NCBI GenBank assembly: GCA_022059125.1 | Contig: JAEUWY010000002.1 | Coordinates: 4,650,001-4,714,000, forward strand | Reading direction: 5' to 3' | Source: Corynespora cassiicola | Lineage: Eukaryota > Ascomycota > Dothideomycetes > Pleosporales > Corynesporascaceae | DNA: 64,000 nucleotides | Notes under the pieces: model-generated | What the model was told of the DNA's origin: nothing | Database searches by the model: none | What the model saw: the letters and a program-made list of their open reading frames with translations, nothing else | Shown here: piece by piece, positions 55,834-64,000 of the stretch | Layout of the letters: the number at the start of each line of letters is the position of its first letter | How positions within the stretch are numbered: position 1 is the stretch's first letter | Position numbers and translations under genes: made by a program

Positions 55834-58800
55834 CTAGCTCGTCCAGTGATGCGGACGCATGTGACTCTTAATGCTGACGATGTGACCGATGCTCAACAAC
55901 GTTGCCTCGCCTGATATCTCGAATACCGCCAAATCTGCACCCATCTCTTTCCCTATCCAATTCTTGATCTCCAGGGCAATCAGTGAGTCGATACCATATT
56001 GGCCCAATGGCCTTCCTAATTCCAACTCGTCGACACCCAGCAACCTGCCGAGCTGGCCTCTCAACATGTCAGAAGCTACTTTTGCACCCGACGCAACATC
56101 CTCAGCATTCATGAAGACTGTTTTGAATGACTGGGTCTGCCCTGTTTCCTGTCCAATGACCCCGGACCTTGAGCCAAACGTATGCATGATACTGAATGTC
56201 GGTAACTTAAGCTCCACCGGCACGCTGTGCCCACTTTCTATGATATCCGCTGGCAGAGAGAGGCCAGTAATAAGTTGGGATTCTTCGGGTGTTGGCATTG
56301 GGCAATCAGGACTGCAATAGAAATCCAAAATAGCCAAGACTTCGCCCATAGAGTTTGGGCGTGTCACTCTTCGCCGTAACAAATGCTCCATGATAGCGTC
56401 GTTTTCGGCAACTACGCCCTCCCCGAGCACCAGTCCCAAGTCAATGGCCACAGCCTTCTCGCCTATGTTCACCCGGTGTCTTGCAAGGGAATCCTCATAT
56501 GTGCAACCTGCGGCATAGTTGCTCTGTCCGCCGTTCCCGCCTATTCCCACAACAGATGATAATAGGACAAAAAAGTCCATTCCAGACGGAAGAATCTGGT
56601 GAAGATTCCACGAGCCCTGAACTTTGGGTTCGGTGGCTAGCTTCCACTCTTCAACAGACATTCGACTGAGCGTGGAGTCTCGCAGCACCATGGCACTTTG
56701 AAAGCAGCCTTTGATAGGGGGCATACATTTAGCCAAGTCGCCAATCGTTCTTTCGAGCATCGAGAAATTGCCTATGTCGACTTGTGGACACTCGACGCGG
56801 ACGCCCGACTCTTGCAGTTTGGAAACCATCTTCTGTGCTTTTTGGTTGCACGAAAGGCCCGAACGGGATATCAGGATGAGATTCTTGGCGCCTTTGCCAC
56901 ACATCCACTGCGCTATGCTCCGGCCGAGCCCACCAAGCCCACCAACTATGATGAAAGTTGCGTTTGCATCAAAAAGAAGCGTAGAATGACTGGACCGCAT
57001 GGTCTGAAAAACCGTATTAGCGATGAGACCTAGATATACGGGACTTGCAAACTTACCGGCACCTTAGATTCCTTGCCCAATTCTAAAACCAATTTGCCTG
57101 AGCTGTCCCCGCTTTGGAGAAGTCTGAAAGCAGCCTCAGCCTGCTCAACAGAGTACACTTGAAGCGGGTATACAGGCCTGATGTCTCCCGACTCTAGTAG
57201 CTCCCAATAGGCTTTCGTCAATCTGTCATGGGCCGCACGCATCCTGAATCTACTGAAATTGCTGAGGTTGAAGGAGGCAAACGTGACACCCTGCGTAAAC
57301 TGAAGCATGGGCAACTTTTGGCGCGAAAAAGCATCGCTGAGTCCAATCTCGATGAATCGACCCCAAGGAGCAATAATCTCCCAGGATGTCTCGAGCAGCT
57401 TCCCTGTCAACGAGTTGAGTATCACATCAACACCCCGACCTTCCGTCAGCCTTCGTATACCATCCGCAAAAGAAGTGTCCCGACTATACAAGATATGGTT
57501 CTCGGGAATGTTGTACTGCTCTATGAGCAGCTTCTTTTTCGATTCTGATCCTACTGTAGCATAGATAACCGCATCAAGCTTTTGAGCAAGCTGTATTGCA
57601 GCCTGCCCTGTGGCTCCCGAAGCGCGATGAATGAGGATACTTTCGCCTTTTTGCAAGCGTGCCAAGTCCACCAGGCAATAGTAAGCTGTGCGGAAAGCTG
57701 TTGGTATGCTTGCAGCAGCAACCAGGGAAATGTGCTCCAGGAGTACGTATGCATCCGTCTCGGGTACACGCATGCGCGTTCGGAAGGTATCCAGCAGACC
57801 AGTCGCTATGCGGTCACCGGGGTTGATGTGTGTGACAGAAGAGCCAACGTGTGTTACCACACCAGCACATTCACTTCCCAAATTCTGTGTCGTGACACGC
57901 CCCAGTAAGGCGAGAGCATCTTTGAAGTTAATACCAATGGCCTGAACTTCGAACTCTATTTCTTTAGCCCCCAGTGGTCCTTGGAGCGTCCGGTCTTCGA
58001 TCCATTCAAGCGTACCGAGCGCTCCTGGAGTTCTGATACTGAGTCGCAGGGCCTGGTCGCCTATAGCTTTGCGTAACAATGGTGTTTCGGTGGCCGAAAA
58101 TACATGCTCGTCCAGCCGTCTAGCTCGGGTGAGCCTGTTGATACACAGATATCCGTTCTTCTCTGCATATTCTGGCTCGTACACACCGTTTATGTTCTTC
58201 TGCAGTTGCCGATGAACCATTTGTATTGGCCTTGCAATATCTTCTGCTGGACGTTGAGAGCGCACGTCAAGTGCCAAAGAGACGAGCGCTACGTTTCCAT
58301 TCTCATGGCGAGATACACGTAAGAGGCCATCGTTGATGCTATGATCCGGATCCTCTGACTCTTGCTTCACCCATATCAAGCTCTTGGACCTTGCGAGGAT
58401 TGATTTGATGCTTTCAAAACCCGATGCTTCCATGTTTTTTAGGGTCGGACGCTCGAGGTCTTGAATGAAGATGTAATGGCGTCGTTCATTCTCCAGTGAT
58501 GCGGCGGCCTCAGTCAAGGATTGGGTACGTGTCTCAATATCCACTTCGAAGAGTCTACAAAGCTCTCGAGCGACGCCCATTTGAAGCGGGGAAGTTTGAT
58601 CCAAAATGATGGTTGGAACTGTGTAATCGATAGCTCCAGGCTTGCCGGCAATTGATGAGATAAAAATCCTTCGTGGATATTCACGATTAGCTTGCGTACC
58701 ACGTATGACATCGTCGATGCAATATCCGCTCTGCTTCAAGAGATGCTGCCAATGATTGTCATCAATATCAGCCATGGTACTACCATCTTCTCTTTCAAGT

Positions 58801-61800
58801 AGAATTAACTTGCCGTCTTCTTGAAGCAAGCCTCGCAACTGTGTGGAAATGAATTGTTGAATGTTGGCGACGGCCTGTGTGTCAAGTATGATGACATCAT
58901 ATCGACCTCTCTCGACTGTTTTCGGAAGATGGCCAGTATCCTGGTCAATGAGCTTGAAGTAGAGTCTGTCGCTATAAGGAAGACAAGTGCGCGCCCTATC
59001 AAGGCAAGGTGTGTCTTTCCTCAGAATCACATACTCTTGGAAGCGACTACCTATCTCGTGGCTTTCAAGGGCTGCCATGCATGCCGTTGTAACAGTATCA
59101 AACTCATAACCAATATCGAGATACCGAAGTTGTGGCCTCTTGTGTGCTAGGTGATCCAGATACCCCCGTAATGTCGTAGATGGAAGGTCCATCTTGCCCA
59201 TTCTCGCTAGACCGCCGCGCTCTATGAGATCAACGTCTGGCTTCCATGTCATATACGAGCAGTGGTATGGCGCGTCATCAAGCGAAAAACGAGTTTCTGA
59301 CGCGTTGGAGACAGCCGTCAGCTCAAGATTGTCGATTTTCGTTACTAAGTCTGCGCATGCTGCATCGTATACGGTAATGGCAAAGGTGGCGCCGCGCTCG
59401 GAGACATCGATGGCTTTGCAGTATGCTTTCACATCCGCTTCTATTTCCCCGAACCCGGTGACTGGAATCCAGAGCTTGCCTATACGGGTCGGGATCAGCC
59501 CGCGCGCGGGGCTATGCTCCTTCAATGTAGAAAACCCCATCTGAAAGAGACCGTCTAGTCTACTAGGGTGCACAACGTAGGTCGAAGACACGCTCTTGCC
59601 ATCATTGGCGTTTGGCTCGCTAATTAGTATAGTAGCGACAGCCCGGCCGCAACGCTCGTATGCGACATCAGACACGGTCTGGAAGCATGGGCCGTATTCG
59701 AGTCCAAGCTTGGCCATGCTACTATACATGTCATTTGAGTCCATCCTTTGGTTACAGTCTTGCAAAGCCTGACAGAAATCGGCCTGAAGAGCTTGTCGTG
59801 ATGCTTGGTATTCTCTTCCTGCATCGACTTCAGTCACAGCTCTTTTGTAGTCGCCTCGAACGTTGCCAGAGCAAACTTCTGTTTCTCTGCCATCTGCTTC
59901 CCGAAGTATAGTTCGGAAAGAGTGGTCTATAATTTTGTTACTGCCGTTCCGAAGAGACGTCGACATATGGAGGTTCAATTCAACGCCAAGATCAGAATTG
60001 ATGCGTACGGGCGCCGGGAACTCGACATCCGTTAGTTCAAAGGCGATCGGGACCCGTTCATCTACAATGAGCTGCTTCGCGGCTTCCAAGACCATTGCCA
60101 GGGTTCCAGCCGCAGGGTATATTGTGGCACCTTGTATACAGTGATCCTTGACCCAGGGCAGCTCGTTAGGTTTGATGATGAACTTCCAACGTGCTTCTGC
60201 CTGGCTGTTGCCATCGGTTCTAACCCCCACGAGATCGTGCTTTGGATGAGGGCGAAGTCGGAAAGCAATGTTACTTGGCGACTCCTCCCAGTATAGAGTG
60301 GAGTGATTGAAGACGTAACGCGGGAGTAAATTCGGGATAGGCGAGATCTGGTTGTCGGCGAGAGTCAATGTTGTCGCTCGAGCGAGGTCAAGGTTGACGT
60401 TCTGGCAATGGATATACCCAATGCAGTTGAGCATACTCTGGAGCGCGGATTGACCTCTATACAGTGCGGAAGTATAGCACACAGGGTCTTCAGGTCGATG
60501 CACCTTCAAAATTTGCTTGAGCGGCCCTTGCAAAGCGGCATGAGGGCCGATCTCAATCCAGGCCTGAACACAAACTTGGTTCCTGTGGCTCATGTCAAGA
60601 TTTTTGAAGCTGCCTTCTTGTGTGTTTTGACAGCAAAACCTTATGGCGCCGAGAAAGTCCACCGTCGACACCATGTTACGAACCCAATACGCGGGGCTGC
60701 ATACCTCGTGTGCGGTGACGGGTTTTGCTGTGACCGAAGACACCATCATAGGCCGTTCACCGTCTGGTGAACAAGAATCTAGCCCATGAATACTGTGCTC
60801 ATAGCTTGAAGCTATCCGCAGCATTTGTGGGGAGTGGTACCCGACCCCGACCTTGAGTTTCCGTGCAAAGATTTGCTTATCATTCAGGTAACGGACGAAG
60901 TCTTCGAGGACATCGTCCGGCCCTGATATGGTGGTACTTTCCTGACTATTGATACAACTGATCGTGAATCCCATGTGTTTGTTTCTTGGTAGTGGTGTCG
61001 CATGTTCGAATTCGTCGAATTCGGCTCGGGCTCGGTCGGTAGATAGACCAACGGCAGCCATCGAGCATCTCCCGGAAGTATCCTTCTCGAGGACTGAACT
61101 CAAGATTCCGCGGTAAAAAGAGATCTTCAATGCTGAAGCGTGGTCTATATGTCCAGCGCAGTAACTGTCTCTTTATCAGCACGCTTTCTGGAAGGAATGT
61201 TATGCACGTACGCTGCTGCAATTTCCCCGGAAGAATGGCCGACCACTACTTTCGGAACTAGCTTTAACCACTGAAACAGATCGACTAATGCGATCTGAAC
61301 AACTGTCGTGAGTATCTGGCTGAAGCGTGCTTGAGAAACGATCGTTTTGTGCTTTTCATTGGTGAGAAGATCTTTACAGGTCAGTGTCCATGGCTCCATG
61401 TCACCACGTCTCCACTTGACTTACCTGTGATCGAGTAAGACCATCCCAGCTGACTCAAAAATATCTGCGATGAGTATATACTTCGACTAAAGGGTGCGCA
61501 GGCAAGAAGCTCTCGCCCCATTAGATGCCACTGTGCGCCCTGTCCGGTGAATACGAATCCTGTCACAGGATTTGCATAGCAGCCTCGTGTCGGGATGGAT
61601 ATAGCCATCTCGTTTTTGCCCATCTTTTGTATCGAGTCGATGAGACAAAAAGATTTCCAAACGTATGCATCCCTGCAAGTCGCGAGGGTCAAGGCATAAC
61701 GGTCAAGAAATGCTGGGTCGTTGAACGCGGTCCCGTCGAAGCTCGAAGCAAGTAAAGATTGATGATGCGCCGTAGCTTGCCGTGAAACCCCCATCTCATC

Positions 61801-63745
61801 GGCTGCAGAAAATAACATCAGCCTTGGGCCAATGACCTGCAGGTCATAAAATGAGTCTTTCCTCTCTTTTTCGATTCCCTCTCCAATTTGAAGTGGTTCA
61901 AACCCTTTGGGATCCACCTTAATAGAATATTGGTGAATTTCAGTGACCATTCTTGAGGATTGCTGGCCGTCAATATTAATTTCGCGATACGGGGGCACTG
62001 CCATCAGTTCCCCAGACGCCCCATTGGGCGACTTAACTCGATGACATCCCATCATATTCCTTTGTTGAAGATAGGAAAGGGCGTCGTCGAGGACCACATG
62101 TGCATTGGTCCCTCCATAGCCGAAGGAATTTACAGACGCTCTTCTGATACCGGCTGAAGGCCAAGACACTGCTGACTGGGGAAACTGCATAATATTAGCC
62201 GGTGCTGGCTTCAGAAGATGAACTTGAAACTCACCGCGAGATGGAAATATTCATCGTCTATTGCAGCATTTAGAGTTTCAAAATTGGTGTTGGGGGGTAT
62301 TATCCCCTTCTCCAGTGCAAGAACGGTCTTGATAACTCCAGCAAGACCGCTAGCTCCCTCAAGGTGCCCAAGGTTCGTCTTGACAGCGCCGCTAATATGG
62401 TCAGCGTAGAGCCTCTGCCAGTGATTGGGTACTGCCTTACATGTGTAATGGATCTTCGGTGCTTCGGAATGCGCCAAAGCACTCCCCGATTGCGCGAGCT
62501 TCTATCGGATCTCCAACTGGTGTCCCGGTGCCTTCGTATCGTTAGAGGATTGGAATATTTCACAATACGTTATGACTTGCCGTGCGCCTCAAAATATCGG
62601 GTATCGCTCATATCAAGACCAGCCTTCCGATATGTATCGTGAATTAGCTGAACCTGTGAGCTTTTGTTGGGCAAAGTGATTCCACCAGCTGTGTGGCCAT
62701 CCTGGTTAGTACCTGTCGATCGAATCAATGCTCTGATGGTATTGTTTTCTTTGAGTGCCTGAGAAAGTGGCTGGAGAATTAGAGTAGCAAATCCCTCCCC
62801 TCTTGCATAGCCACTAGCTCGATGGTCAAAACTATAACATTTTCCGTCTGGAGAGAGGAAGTTCATGTTGGATAGAGTCATGTTCATTTCCGGTGAGAGC
62901 ATGACATTGGATGCTGCACAAACTGCCTAGAGAGACATTGAGTGAAGTCTTTCCATCCTAGGTAGGCTTCAACTTACAGTTGAGGAGCGGCCGGACCAGA
63001 GTTCTCGGCACGCTAGATCCAACGCTACCAATCCACTTGAGCAGGCAGTATCAAGGGTCAAGCTGGCTCCGCGAAGATCGAACGCCCAACTTATTCTATT
63101 TGATAGCAACGTCTGAGAGCATCCAGTTGCGTTGTATGTCGGAATCCGTTGCTCGTCGCGCAAGACAAACGTGAGGTAATCTGTACAGAAACTGCCTACG
63201 TGAACTGACGTGTCAGTTCCCGCGAGATCTCTTGTACGTATACCGGCTATCAACGGTTAACAATCAGAGATCCATAAAGATAGAGAATCGTGTACCATTT
63301 TCGAATGCGTGGAGTGTAGTTTCCAGGAGCCCTCGTTGTTGGGGGTCTAGGCCTGCTGCCTCGGCTGGTGGAAGCCCGAAAAACTGCGCATCGAAGTTCC
63401 TTATATCTCCGTGTAAGAAGTGAGCATTTCGCGGGCGAATCTGCACGAAATCTTGTTATTCTGTCTACCAGATGAAGGGAGAAAAGAAGGACCGGAAAAT
63501 CTTACTGTGTTCATCTTCTTCGGGTCGGGGTTCCAGAAGCCATTGATGTTTAGCCGGTCTTTTGGCCATTCAGTCGATGTACACTCCTGCTTCATCAACT
63601 TGTCCCATAGTGAGTTCTCGCTCTCGGCTCCCTGGGGGAACTTGAAAGCAATGCCAACAATAGCAATTGGCTCCAGTATGCCATCACTGGCTCGAGGCAT
63701 CTCGTCACCATTGCCCAAGGTGACCTCTGAACTATTCGAATCCAT
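55834..63745 (-). CDS. Highly reducing type I polyketide synthase
   Basis: Ten exons: 63745-63506, 63440-63296, 63246-62978, 62926-62581, 62531-62441, 62391-62235, 62184-61425, 61371-61212, 61164-57057 and 57003-55834; 2481 aa. KS has Cys197 (TACSS), His333 (EAHGTGT) and His373 (NLGH); AT has TGQGAQ (629-634) and Ser716 in GHSSGE; DH has His1064 (H-x3-G-x4-P) and Asp1260. About 1397-1525 is a methyltransferase-like region without the SAM glycine motif. ER spans about 1770-2090 ([13 protein letters not shown] at 1899), KR has GGLGGLG (2113-2119) and Tyr2255, and ACP has Ser2432 (GIDSL). So it should load malonyl units and fully or partly reduce each, probably without C-methylation. No thioesterase or reductase domain follows, so release needs another enzyme. 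Exon 4 ends at a GC splice donor. Confidence 0.93.
62532..62580 (-). other. GC-AG intron in the PKS ketosynthase
   Basis: The 49-nt intron starts GCAAGT and ends GAAG. Only this choice joins EAH-G to GTGTPVGDP, giving the invariant KS motif EAHGTGT. GCAAGT is the canonical form of the rare GC donor. A gene finder that demands GT would break the KS here. Confidence 0.85.
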
Positions 63746-64000
63746 TGTTGCTGCTCTTTTGAGACAGAAGGTGTCACGTCGATGTAGATAAACGAGGAAT
63801 GTGACGGTATCGTATCATTTGGAGGGCCGCCCTGCGAGCAAGCTCGGCAAACGACCTTCTTTCGAGCCTAGAGGGTGGCAATCGACGCCCACAGTCTGGA
63901 CCTGGATGCATGACGATCATCTCAGCCGTTGCCGCCTCACAGGATCAGCCACCCCGTCAGCTGCAGGGGTTTACTAGAGACCCACCCAACATGGCCTTAT

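Overview
This window is nuclear DNA of a filamentous ascomycete (Pezizomycotina). The evidence is the short spliceosomal introns (46-128 nt, mostly 47-70) with GT/AG borders, fungus-restricted domains (HET, Clr5, Zn2Cys6, SAT4/PTH11-type rhodopsin fold, highly reducing PKS, asco-laccase), and long AT-rich blocks in which transposons have been mutated in the way repeat-induced point mutation (RIP) does. I cannot fix the species; the alternation of gene blocks with RIP islands is common in Dothideomycetes, Leotiomycetes and Sordariomycetes. Exon borders below were derived by hand from frame continuity and splice consensus. Start codons were checked in the sequence, and several long frames actually open with TTG or GTG.

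1-7.5 kb and 12.3-17.3 kb are AT-rich RIP islands. The left island holds a decayed Ty3/gypsy LTR retrotransposon (minus strand, cut by the window start) that inserted into the transposase of a Tc1/mariner element. The right island holds a second, near full-length mariner copy in the opposite orientation, inside a block bounded by long inverted repeats. Between the islands sit two convergent genes: a membrane-anchored heme-oxygenase-like (putative diiron) protein and a HET-domain protein whose promoter is repeat DNA.

17.6-27.9 kb carries a Clr5-ankyrin gene, a divergent GFA/CENP-V-type gene, a choline/amino-acid-type permease and an epoxide-hydrolase-like alpha/beta hydrolase. 27.9-31.0 kb has no gene I can support. 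31.0-40.3 kb is a run of five consecutive genes whose products all start with a signal peptide: a small secreted protein, a laccase, a cupin, a Cys/Ser/Thr-rich surface protein and a GH6 cellobiohydrolase. 42-45.5 kb has a glycine-zipper protein and a seven-TM protein.

46.6-63.7 kb looks like a polyketide gene cluster: Ldh2-family oxidoreductase, Zn2Cys6 regulator, SDR, GMC oxidoreductase, SAT4/PTH11-type seven-TM protein and a 2481-residue highly reducing PKS (KS-AT-DH-degenerate MT-ER-KR-ACP, ten exons, one with a GC-AG intron). The PKS would make a reduced, probably unmethylated chain. It has no thioesterase, so release must come from elsewhere. Ldh2, SDR and GMC enzymes could then adjust alcohol/ketone oxidation states. 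Two promoters in the cluster carry an inverted CGG-N7-CCG motif, the type of site Zn2Cys6 dimers bind. This cluster is the best candidate for an undescribed system here; the product cannot be named from sequence.
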